64,000 nt of DNA from contig JANXEN010000001.1 of NCBI GenBank assembly GCA_025058345.1, forward strand, positions 223,358-287,357, written 5' to 3'. Origin of the DNA: Sulfolobales archaeon (lineage in GTDB: Archaea > Thermoproteota > Thermoprotei_A > Sulfolobales > NBVN01). How positions within the stretch are numbered: the stretch's first letter is position 1; each line of letters opens with the position of its first letter. This document shows, piece by piece, positions 49,614 to 58,513 of the stretch. The position numbers and the translations under genes were made by a program. The notes under the pieces were generated by a model. It was not told the DNA's origin and searched no databases. It saw only the letters and a list, made by a program, of their open reading frames with translations.

Positions 49614-51203
49614 TTGCTTGAAATCGTTATGGTATCGATTTACGTCGCAGTTCTTATGTTCTCTGCAATCCATGTAGTTAAGTCTTTTAGGTCATCCCAC
49701 CACGAATTGAGGGAAGAAATTACCGAGCTCCGTAAAGATATTTCCTCAAGAATAATTGTCACGTATAAAGTAATTGCTGGATTTATCCGCTCCCCAATAC
49801 TACTCATAGCCCTGTTTATGCTGCCAGCATGTATGGTTCTATCAGCTATATCGACCCAATATAGTTTATCAGTAACTTCTAGAGATGTCGGCAGTACAGG
49901 GATTTACGCACTCTACATACGGTTTAAGACGCCTATATCGGTTAGCGAACTTGAGCAAAACCTAAATGAGATTGGAGGTATGGCAGACCTCTACGTAAGA
50001 TACATCTTCGATAGTAGGATCGAATTAATCCTTGATGATGAGAAATTACCCATATACGCGTTGGTCGGCATCCCTCCCAACAAATCAAATAAACTACTAG
50101 GGGGGTTACAATTAAATGACCGCATGTTAGTCTTAGGCACTACGAAGTCCTATAACTTAACGGTAAGGTTGTTTGGCGATGAGCATTCTTTAGTTTCATT
50201 AAATCCGGAAATTATTGAAAGAGCATCAATATTTTACGGTACCCCCCTACTACCTGTTGAGGCTTACCTAGGAACTAAGCCGGTAACCCCTCCATCGGAT
50301 AAAGTTATTATAACAACTACCTTAACAGCTTCAAAACTTATCGGCTACCTCGAGCCAGTCATTACGGACGTAACTGTTGAGTTCGGTGAGGGTGGATTAG
50401 AGGGTGTAAACGTTACAAGGATTTCTGAGTTGATAAAGAGGTATAACGGCGTTGCCATGATTCTTAGAAACAACGTTTTGGAGACGTTAAGCGGTTACGG
50501 ATTACCTACAACCGAATCATTAATTTCTGCGTTGATATCTGCACTTATTTCATCCATAATTTTATTAGTTACATTTATAGCGTTGCAGCCTAGGGTTAGA
50601 CTCATATACAGTAGGTTAGGTGCTGTAGGACTACAGCCTTGGAACCTAACTACTATGTTAACAATTTTTGTTGGAGTGTTGGTATTGGTTATCGGTACGG
50701 TATCTCTCGCATTAATTCATCATGTATTCGGCATATACTCAGCTTTAAACTCCTTTATAACCTTTTCAATATCGACTTTAATTGTTGTATTACTTATAAA
50801 TAAGAAGGTATTCAACGTAAGTATTGTTGAAGTAGTTCCCACACCGGCATCAACGAAGTTCAACCTAATAATTAAAGGTAGAGACATGTGTAAAATCCTC
50901 CAGCACTTGTCTGAATTATTGAGGGGTGAAGAGTTTTTCGAGCTCAGAGATCTGGACATGCGGTGTGAGGCTTCTGGAGGTTTCCTACATGCATCCTGCA
51001 GGTTTAGAGCTTCTTGGGGTATAGGTGTTGATTTAGACGTCTTTACCGGTTTAAGCGGTGATGGGAACGTAGAACTCTCATTCAATATATCCGTGTGGAG
51101 TATTGAGGAGTTATCTACGAGTCAGCTTGAGAGCATTCTAAGGCTTTTTGAGTCTAAGTTATTAGGTGGTCTTGAGGTATGGGTGTTGAGCCAGGCTGCT
51201 TAA
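49614..51203 (+). CDS. FtsX/MacB-like membrane protein
   Basis: TM, large extracellular-type domain, then TM cluster; upstream of an ABC ATPase. Confidence 0.6.
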   Translation: MLEIVMVSIYVAVLMFSAIHVVKSFRSSHHELREEITELRKDISSRIIVTYKVIAGFIRSPILLIALFMLPACMVLSAISTQYSLSVTSRDVGSTGIYALYIRFKTPISVSELEQNLNEIGGMADLYVRYIFDSRIELILDDEKLPIYALVGIPPNKSNKLLGGLQLNDRMLVLGTTKSYNLTVRLFGDEHSLVSLNPEIIERASIFYGTPLLPVEAYLGTKPVTPPSDKVIITTTLTASKLIGYLEPVITDVTVEFGEGGLEGVNVTRISELIKRYNGVAMILRNNVLETLSGYGLPTTESLISALISALISSIILLVTFIALQPRVRLIYSRLGAVGLQPWNLTTMLTIFVGVLVLVIGTVSLALIHHVFGIYSALNSFITFSISTLIVVLLINKKVFNVSIVEVVPTPASTKFNLIIKGRDMCKILQHLSELLRGEEFFELRDLDMRCEASGGFLHASCRFRASWGIGVDLDVFTGLSGDGNVELSFNISVWSIEELSTSQLESILRLFESKLLGGLEVWVLSQAA

Positions 51204-51604
51204 TAGCTTTTAAAATCCTCTACAGAGGTAAGGGGGTCTACATACTATCTATAATATCTACATTACTCCTCTACTACTCTGTATTTATTAAGCATCCTAA
51301 GATCCTTGATACGCTTATCATCATAAGCGCTTTAAACGTAGCGACTGCAATTCTATCGGATTCCGACAGCCATAACACGGTATTTTACGCCTTAAGGATA
51401 TCAGGCGCTAAACCATCAACAGTTATGGCATACGTAATTACGGCGTCACTCACAACATCATTCATAGGTTTAATACCGGTCGTTGCTAAGGCTGAACTTA
51501 TTAAGTCGTTAATAGCATTATCCATTAACTTTACTGCAGCTACCCTCATCCTATACCCCACCTACTTAAGGATTAAAAAACGCCTTACCTCCGCCGTTAC
51601 TTAG
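51179..51604 (+). CDS. Small polytopic membrane protein
   Basis: 141 aa with 4 hydrophobic segments; overlaps the end of the previous gene. Confidence 0.6.
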   Translation: MGVEPGCLIAFKILYRGKGVYILSIISTLLLYYSVFIKHPKILDTLIIISALNVATAILSDSDSHNTVFYALRISGAKPSTVMAYVITASLTTSFIGLIPVVAKAELIKSLIALSINFTAATLILYPTYLRIKKRLTSAVT

Positions 51605-51709
51605 TTTTAAGCGTTGGAAGTGACTGGGGTTGATATCTCTCTACATCATAAGTAACAACATATTAAGGTGTTTATACCATATGTTTTCTGGAATTAAGGC
51701 GTTTAGGAA

Positions 51710-52402
51710 ATGTATGAAATATCGGTATTATTGAGGGATGTGTGGAAGAGTTACAAGTTTGGGAGCGAGCTAACTACCGTCCTCAGAAACGTTAACGCTG
51801 CTTTTAAGAAAGGCGAAATGATAGGTATTCACGGCCCCAGCGGCTCAGGTAAAACTACATTACTCAGAATAATTGCAGGACTTGAAAGACCTGATAGAGG
51901 TGATGTAATAATAAGCGGATACAATCTAAATTTACTTGATGAAGTAGGTCTCTCAATGATCAGAAATTCAATAGTTAGTTACATCCCTCAAGACTACGGA
52001 TTAGTTGATACGTTAACTGTTTTTGAAAACATAGAAATTCCATTACTTATTTCCGGGGTTGACAAAGTAAGCAGGGTAAAAAGCGTTTCAGAAGTAATTC
52101 AGTATATGGGTTTGAAAGGTAAGGAGAATTTAACACCTTCACACCTAAGCGGCGGCGAGAGACAGAGAGTAGCTATTGCTAGGGCATTAGTAACTACACC
52201 ATCTGTACTTCTGGCAGATGAACCGACGGCAAATCTAGATTGGAGTAACGCTATAAAGGTGATGGAACTCTTCAGAAACGTTAGGAAGGACTTCAATACA
52301 ACTATAGTTATAGTAACACATGACCCAAGGGTGCTTGAGTTTGTGGACAGATCCTTAAATATGGTTGAAGGCACATTAAAGGAAATCACTCCGAAAACCT
52401 AA
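51710..52402 (+). CDS. ABC transporter ATP-binding protein (LolD/MacB type)
   Basis: GPSGSGKTTLLRIIAGLERPD, LSGGERQRVAIARALVTTPSVLLADEPTANLD. Confidence 0.95.
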   Translation: MYEISVLLRDVWKSYKFGSELTTVLRNVNAAFKKGEMIGIHGPSGSGKTTLLRIIAGLERPDRGDVIISGYNLNLLDEVGLSMIRNSIVSYIPQDYGLVDTLTVFENIEIPLLISGVDKVSRVKSVSEVIQYMGLKGKENLTPSHLSGGERQRVAIARALVTTPSVLLADEPTANLDWSNAIKVMELFRNVRKDFNTTIVIVTHDPRVLEFVDRSLNMVEGTLKEITPKT

Positions 52403-52536
52403 AATTCAATAATAAGTTTTATGATTTTCATATGATAGAAATTCAATAATTTATACTAATAAATATTTATAATTTAATCCAACTCAAGTGTAAACATATT
52501 TTCACATCAAGATTTTTAAACTCAGCCCCACGATAG

Positions 52537-54057
52537 TTGGTTGATGGTGTTATTATGGCTAAGGAATCTAAAGAATACTTCCGTTTAGGTGAGGGTCCTG
52601 CTTTAGAGGTTGTTGAGAAGTTACCTACGCCTGAGGAAGTGTTTAAGGTACCTAAGTTAAGTGGTTGGAAGCTATTCGCCACTATATTAGGCCCATCATT
52701 TATGGCCTTAGGCGGTGCTTTAGGATCTGGAGAGTGGATTATGGGGCCATCAGTAGCTGCTCGTTACGGCCTATACCTCTTCTGGCTTGTTTGGGTTGGT
52801 GTAGTACTTCAAACTATATATAACATCGCATTTGCTAGGATTACAGTGCTTATCGGTGAGCCAGCATTAGTTTACATGGCTAGAAGTAAGCCTAGGTGGT
52901 TCTGGATACCTTTCCTAGCATTTGTGTTGTTTGCTGCTGCTGCATGGCCTGGCTGGGCTTCAGGAGCTGCTACAGCATTAGCGGTCTTCATATTAGGTAG
53001 GTTACCGACTGCCGCTGAGGCTGGATTTGTAACGCTTCTAGGTGCTATACTCTTCATAATATGTGTCTTAGTGGTTTCAGTTGGAGGTAAGATAGCTTCA
53101 ACGCTTGAGGCAGTCTTCAGATTTAAAGTCCTATTCGTTACGTTCGCAGTGTTTGTAATATCTTTAATGATTAGTAAGCCTGCGATATGGGGTGAGCTAG
53201 CAGTAGGCTTTGCTAGCATTGGATATATGCCTAGGGGTATCGACGTCTACCTGTTAGGTGGTTGGTGGGGTTATATCGGGTGGGCTTCAGCAATTAACTA
53301 CCTACTCACCAACTACTACAGAGATAAGGGTTATGGTATGGGTCACTTAGTTGGCTACATACCGGCAATGATAGGTGGTAAGAAGATAGCGTTATCTGCC
53401 GTAGGTAAGATGTTTAAATTCACTCCTGAGAACTTAGCTACTTGGAAGCGTTGGGAGAGGCTAGTCATCTGGGATCAGTGGCTTATCTACGCTACCTTCG
53501 GTATAGTAGGTATGACTTTACCGTCAGTAATGGTTAGGAACGTAGTACCTTTAGGTACTACACTGCCTGCTTGGGGTATCGCTGCACACACAGCTAACCA
53601 ATTTGGCGCTATGTGGGGTCCATTCGGCTTCTACTTCATAACATTCATAGGCCTCATAACGCTGTGGGGCACACAGCTACAGTGGGTAGATATGCTAACT
53701 AGGAACATGACTGACTTACTGTGGAGTACTTCCGAACGTGTTAGGAAGTGGGCTAAAGGCGATGTTAGAAGGATTTACTACTCGTTCCTAGTGGTTTACG
53801 TAGCTTTTGCTATCTGGGTCTTCGGTACTTTCATAGCTACCGGTACTGCACCACTCATAATTCTACTACTATCAGCTAACATAGCTAACTTCGCCGGCTT
53901 CTTTGCCTGGTACCTACTTTGGGATATTGACAGAAAGTTACCTAAGGAATTAAGACTTAGATGGTACTACTGGCCGCCAATCCTACTATTCTGTGCAATG
54001 TGCTGCTTCTTCTTCATAGTGATGGTGTTAGGACAGCTCGGTATAAGAATACTCTAA
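52537..54057 (+). CDS. Nramp-like membrane transporter, copy 1
   Basis: GPSFMALGGALGSGEWIMGPSVAARYG, polytopic; ATG at 52555 is an alternative start. Confidence 0.75.
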   Translation: MVDGVIMAKESKEYFRLGEGPALEVVEKLPTPEEVFKVPKLSGWKLFATILGPSFMALGGALGSGEWIMGPSVAARYGLYLFWLVWVGVVLQTIYNIAFARITVLIGEPALVYMARSKPRWFWIPFLAFVLFAAAAWPGWASGAATALAVFILGRLPTAAEAGFVTLLGAILFIICVLVVSVGGKIASTLEAVFRFKVLFVTFAVFVISLMISKPAIWGELAVGFASIGYMPRGIDVYLLGGWWGYIGWASAINYLLTNYYRDKGYGMGHLVGYIPAMIGGKKIALSAVGKMFKFTPENLATWKRWERLVIWDQWLIYATFGIVGMTLPSVMVRNVVPLGTTLPAWGIAAHTANQFGAMWGPFGFYFITFIGLITLWGTQLQWVDMLTRNMTDLLWSTSERVRKWAKGDVRRIYYSFLVVYVAFAIWVFGTFIATGTAPLIILLLSANIANFAGFFAWYLLWDIDRKLPKELRLRWYYWPPILLFCAMCCFFFIVMVLGQLGIRIL

Positions 54058-54308
54058 CAAATGCGATATAACGTCATCACAAAACACTACCTATATTTTT
54101 TCAACAGCTTCTCACTTCTGAAGGTCTTAAAACCTATATAACCTTAGTTACTACGTGCTTTAAGCCTCCTTAGATTATGTATGAAATCCCACTTTTGCAG
54201 TAATTTTATAACAATTCATTATGATATTTGCATCAACAACTTACTATAGAAGGTAATCATTAATATTTATAAATATTCTTACCTACAATTATATTTGGTG
54301 TAGTTATT

Positions 54309-55817
54309 GTGAGTAGTAAGGATACCTTCCGTTTAGGTGAGGGTCCTGCTTTAGAGGTTGTTGAGAAGTTACCTACGCCTGAGGAAGTGTTTAAGGTACC
54401 TAAGTTAAGTGGTTGGAAGCTATTCGCCACAGTATTTGGTCCATCATTTACAGCCTTAGGCGGTGCTTTAGGATCTGGAGAGTGGTTGATGGGTCCTACA
54501 GTTGCTGTATCGTACGGTATGAAGCTGTTCTGGTTTATATGGGTTGGATGCTTCTTCCAGACGATATATAACATAGCTTTCTGCAGGATGACTATGCTCA
54601 TAGGTGAGCCAGCATTAGTTTACTTCGCTAGAGTCTTCCCTAGGAAGTTATGGATCCCGTGGAATGTCGCAGTACTATTCTTCGCATTAGCGTGGCCTGG
54701 CTGGGCCTTAGGGGCCGCTACTGCGTTGGGCTCTATCGTATTAGGTAGGGTTCCAGGGGTTGGGGTTCCGGCAGCGCAAGCAGCTGCAGACGCTGTCTTC
54801 GTACGTTACTTAGGGATTGGGTTATTCCTCTTCTCCTTCTTCGTAGTGATGTTCGGCGGGAAAATCTACACTACCCTGGAATACATATTTAGGTTTAAAG
54901 TGTTGTTTGTCACCTTCACTGTATTCATACTAGCGTTAATATACGGTAAGCCTGCAATATGGGCAGGTGCCTTAGAAGGTTATGCAAGTGTAGGATACAT
55001 ACCTCCTGGAGCTGATATATTCTTACTCGGCGGTTGGTGGGGCTATACGGGTTGGCTATCAGCAATAAACTTCTTGATGAGTAATTGGTATAGGGATAAG
55101 GGCTACGGAGTGGGTTCATTAGTTGGTTACCTACCGGCAATTATAGGCGGTAAGAAAATTGTAGTATCGCCAGTAGGTAAGGTATTTAAATTCACTCCTG
55201 AGAACTTAGCTACTTGGAAGCGTTGGGAGAAGCTACTAGTTTGGGATCAGTGGCTAATATTCTTCCCATTCGGAGTTGTGGGGATGAGTATGCCTGCAAT
55301 ACTAGTGGCTTCATTCATACCTGTAGGTACTAGGCTCCCTGAGTGGGGTATTGCAGCGCATGTAGCTACGCAGTTCGGCACTATGTGGGGTCCTGTAGGA
55401 TATTACTTCATATCATTTATAGGTCTGATAGTGCTTTGGGGCACTCAACTCCAGATTATGGATACATTAACTAGGAATATGACTGACTTCCTATGGAGTA
55501 CTTCCGAAGGCATTAGGAAGTGGGCTAAAGGCGACATAAGGAGGATTTACTACCCATTCATGGCATGCTACATAACGTTCGCTATGTGGGCTATATGGCA
55601 GGCACCACCACTCATAATTCTACTACTATCAGCAAACATAGCAAACTTCGGTGGTTATGCGGTCTTCCTACTTCACTGGCTTGAGAGGAAGTTACCTAAG
55701 GAATTAAGACTTAGGTGGTACTACTGGCCATTCCTATACGCCTACGCTATATTATGTTGGTTCTTCTTCGTAGCAGTGTTTATATTAGGTAGATTATTAG
55801 GTATTAGAGTATTCTAA
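54309..55817 (+). CDS. Nramp-like membrane transporter, copy 2
   Basis: GPSFTALGGALGSGEWLMGPTVAVSYG; paralog of 52537..54057. Confidence 0.75.
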   Translation: MSSKDTFRLGEGPALEVVEKLPTPEEVFKVPKLSGWKLFATVFGPSFTALGGALGSGEWLMGPTVAVSYGMKLFWFIWVGCFFQTIYNIAFCRMTMLIGEPALVYFARVFPRKLWIPWNVAVLFFALAWPGWALGAATALGSIVLGRVPGVGVPAAQAAADAVFVRYLGIGLFLFSFFVVMFGGKIYTTLEYIFRFKVLFVTFTVFILALIYGKPAIWAGALEGYASVGYIPPGADIFLLGGWWGYTGWLSAINFLMSNWYRDKGYGVGSLVGYLPAIIGGKKIVVSPVGKVFKFTPENLATWKRWEKLLVWDQWLIFFPFGVVGMSMPAILVASFIPVGTRLPEWGIAAHVATQFGTMWGPVGYYFISFIGLIVLWGTQLQIMDTLTRNMTDFLWSTSEGIRKWAKGDIRRIYYPFMACYITFAMWAIWQAPPLIILLLSANIANFGGYAVFLLHWLERKLPKELRLRWYYWPFLYAYAILCWFFFVAVFILGRLLGIRVF

Positions 55818-55919
55818 CCCTAAAATTTTTTATTCGATATCTAGTCTTCATAATAATTATTTAGTTGTTAACAACGATTATTAACCTCCTTAGCTGATAT
55901 TAGATGTAAGGGTTGAGTT

Positions 55920-56321
55920 ATGAAACGCTTAGTTGTCGTTGACGTCAACAAATGTGTCGGTTGTCAACTATGTATGCTCGCATGCAGTAGGAGGTTCGGA
56001 GTAGTCGGTCACAATAAGTCAGCTATATGGGTTAGAAGTGCTGGTGGATTTGAGAGAGGTTTTACGATAGCTGTTTGTAGGGCTTGTAAGGACCCCCCAT
56101 GTGCTAGGGTATGCCCTACTGACGCATTGAAGGTTAGGGAGGGAGGTGGGGTCATCTTAAACCCTACGAAATGTATTGGATGTGGACTCTGTAAGGAGGC
56201 ATGCGATATAGGGGCTGTGATGTGGGACTACGAAGTGGATAAGCCGGTTATATGCGTTCACTGCGGACTCTGCGTTAATTACTGCCCACACAGCGTACTC
56301 TCCCTTGAGGAGGTGGTTTGA
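55920..56321 (+). CDS. 4Fe-4S ferredoxin-type electron transfer protein
   Basis: CVGCQLCMLAC, CRACKDPPCARVCP, CIGCGLCKEACD, CVHCGLCVNYCP. Confidence 0.93.
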   Translation: MKRLVVVDVNKCVGCQLCMLACSRRFGVVGHNKSAIWVRSAGGFERGFTIAVCRACKDPPCARVCPTDALKVREGGGVILNPTKCIGCGLCKEACDIGAVMWDYEVDKPVICVHCGLCVNYCPHSVLSLEEVV

Positions 56322-58096
56322 TGGATTGGTTTAAGTCACTCTCTAACGTATTATACGTTGATTTAACCAGAAAGACCTTCTGGGTTGAGTCTAGAGAGGA
56401 CTTATTCAGTAAGTGGTTAGGAGGTATTGGAGTAGCTACTCAGCTCTACAAAGAGGAGGTGCCGAAGAACGCAGATCCTTTAGGGCCTGAGAACGTCGCG
56501 ATTTTCGCTGTAGGGCCCTTTACCGGGGTCCATCACCTAGGTTCTAAAACTATAGCAGTCTTCAAATCACCCCTAAATAACTACTTCTCAGAAAGTCATG
56601 CAGGAGGTAGGTCAGCACTAGCTATAAGGTTTGCAGGCTACGGAGCTATAGTGATTAAGGGCTCCAGCGACAGGCCTATATACCTGATCATTAATGACGG
56701 TAAGGTTAGGTTTAGAGATGGCTCAATTCTGTGGGGGATGAGGAGTACTGAAACTGTCGGGAGGATCTTAAGGGAAGTTAGTCCAGGACCCGGTCATAGG
56801 GCAATAATGAGGATAGGTAGGGCTGGTGAGAAATTAGTTAGGTATGCGTCGGTAATTACGGAAACGTACAGGCATTTCGGTAGGTTAGGACTCGGCGCAG
56901 TGTTTGGAGCTAAGAAGCTTAAGGCGATAGTGGTTGTAGGCCTTAAAGGATTTACAATACCTGATATCTCTACGTATAGGGCTGTATATAATGAGGTTTA
57001 TGAGTTGGCTGTTAAGTCACCGGCTATGAAGAAATACCACGATCTCGGAACAGCTGCAAACATCTTAGCGCTAAACAGTATTAAAGCATTACCTACTAGG
57101 AATTTCAGCTCAGGCAGCTTTGAACATGCTGGGGAAGTCAGCGGTGAGAAACTGGCTGAGACAGTTCTCGCTCGGAGAGTTGCGTGTGCAGGCTGCCCAA
57201 CAGCATGTATACACATAGCGGCTTTAAGGGAGCCCTACCCTGAGGAACCCTACTTCTACAAGATGAAGTTCATATCCTACGATCATGAACCGCTATACTC
57301 GTTAGCAACTAACTTAGGCATCGGAAGTAGGGATGGTTTCCTAAAACTTTTAGATGCTGTTGAGGAGGAAGGTCTTGACGCGATATCTACTGGGGTAGTC
57401 CTCGCTTGGGCTACTGAGGCCTTCTCCAACGGAATTATTACGGAGAAGGAATTACTCACTAAGCCTAGTTGGGGTGACTTCGAATCATACATCAAGATGG
57501 TTAGGAACATAGTCATTCAGCCCAACGAATTCTACAGGACTATGGCATTAGGTGTAGATGAAGTCGCTAAGAAGTATGGAGGTCTTGACTACGCCATATC
57601 ATTCAATAAAGTTGAGCCCGCTGGCTACCACACAGGGCCACTCTACATTATATCCCTCCTCATAGGCTCAAGGCACAGCCACCTGGACTCAGGTGCTTAC
57701 TCAATGGATCAGGAATTACTGGCGGCTAAGAAGCCACTACCTACTCCTCAAGAAGCTGTTGAGAAAATAATTGAGGAGGAGTCCTGGAGGCAGATATTGA
57801 CGAGCCTCCCAGTCTGCCTATTCGCTAGAGGTATATATAAACCTGAAATGGTGGAGAAGTGCTTCAAACCGCTTAAGAAGGAAGTAAGTGCTGCTGAGCT
57901 TAAGAAGTTAGGTAGGGAGATATGGATCGAGAAGCAAATCATTAAGTATTCGGAAGGCTTCAACCCGTTAGAGCTTAGGATACCTAAGAGGGTCTTAGAG
58001 ACTCCTACACCTCACGGAGTTGTTGACGAGAATTACGTTAGGGAAGCGCTAAAGTACTTCAACCTAGTAGTTAATCTATCCAGTAAACTTAAATGA
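56318..58096 (+). CDS. aor: Aldehyde:ferredoxin oxidoreductase family protein
   Basis: WLGGIGVATQLY, GPFTGVHHLGSKTIAVFKSPL, RVACAGCPTACIH cluster motif. Confidence 0.93.
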   Translation: MMDWFKSLSNVLYVDLTRKTFWVESREDLFSKWLGGIGVATQLYKEEVPKNADPLGPENVAIFAVGPFTGVHHLGSKTIAVFKSPLNNYFSESHAGGRSALAIRFAGYGAIVIKGSSDRPIYLIINDGKVRFRDGSILWGMRSTETVGRILREVSPGPGHRAIMRIGRAGEKLVRYASVITETYRHFGRLGLGAVFGAKKLKAIVVVGLKGFTIPDISTYRAVYNEVYELAVKSPAMKKYHDLGTAANILALNSIKALPTRNFSSGSFEHAGEVSGEKLAETVLARRVACAGCPTACIHIAALREPYPEEPYFYKMKFISYDHEPLYSLATNLGIGSRDGFLKLLDAVEEEGLDAISTGVVLAWATEAFSNGIITEKELLTKPSWGDFESYIKMVRNIVIQPNEFYRTMALGVDEVAKKYGGLDYAISFNKVEPAGYHTGPLYIISLLIGSRHSHLDSGAYSMDQELLAAKKPLPTPQEAVEKIIEEESWRQILTSLPVCLFARGIYKPEMVEKCFKPLKKEVSAAELKKLGREIWIEKQIIKYSEGFNPLELRIPKRVLETPTPHGVVDENYVREALKYFNLVVNLSSKLK

Positions 58097-58134
58097 TAAA
58101 CATTTTTAATACCTTAACAACCTTAAGGGGTTAG

Positions 58135-58509
58135 ATGGTTTTAAGAAGTGGTATTAGTGAGTTATACGTAGACATAATGTTGACCTTAATAGTGATTAGC
58201 GTTTCTGGGGCTTTCACAGCACTAATCACTAACTTAAGTAATTACTCACGCAGCACGCAATCATTAGATGTTGGGGTACCTCCTCTAGCACTAATTATCA
58301 GGTATAGCGGAAGTAATTACCTAGTAGTAGTGAATTATGAAGGCGATTCTAGGGAATTTGCTTTAATTCGTGGAGGGGTTAAAGTAGGTAGTTACTTAAT
58401 TCCCCCTCAAGGACTTCTAATACTGAATATCGGTAATGGAGAACCTTCGGAAATCTACGTGTTAGTCGGTAATTACTTAGTGAGAGCTAATTTCTTAGAA
58501 CTTAGGTGA
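58135..58509 (+). CDS. Pilin-like secreted protein
   Basis: LRSG|ISELYVDIMLTLIVISVSGAFTALI resembles a class III signal peptide. Confidence 0.65.
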   Translation: MVLRSGISELYVDIMLTLIVISVSGAFTALITNLSNYSRSTQSLDVGVPPLALIIRYSGSNYLVVVNYEGDSREFALIRGGVKVGSYLIPPQGLLILNIGNGEPSEIYVLVGNYLVRANFLELR

Positions 58510-58513
58510 TGTT

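Noticed and set aside
52467-54601. Antisense ORFs 52467..52682 and 54260..54601 share the peptide ANSFQPLNLGTLNTSSGVGNFSTTSKAGPSPKRK
   Set aside because: The shared peptide only reflects the duplicated sense-strand DNA of the two transporters
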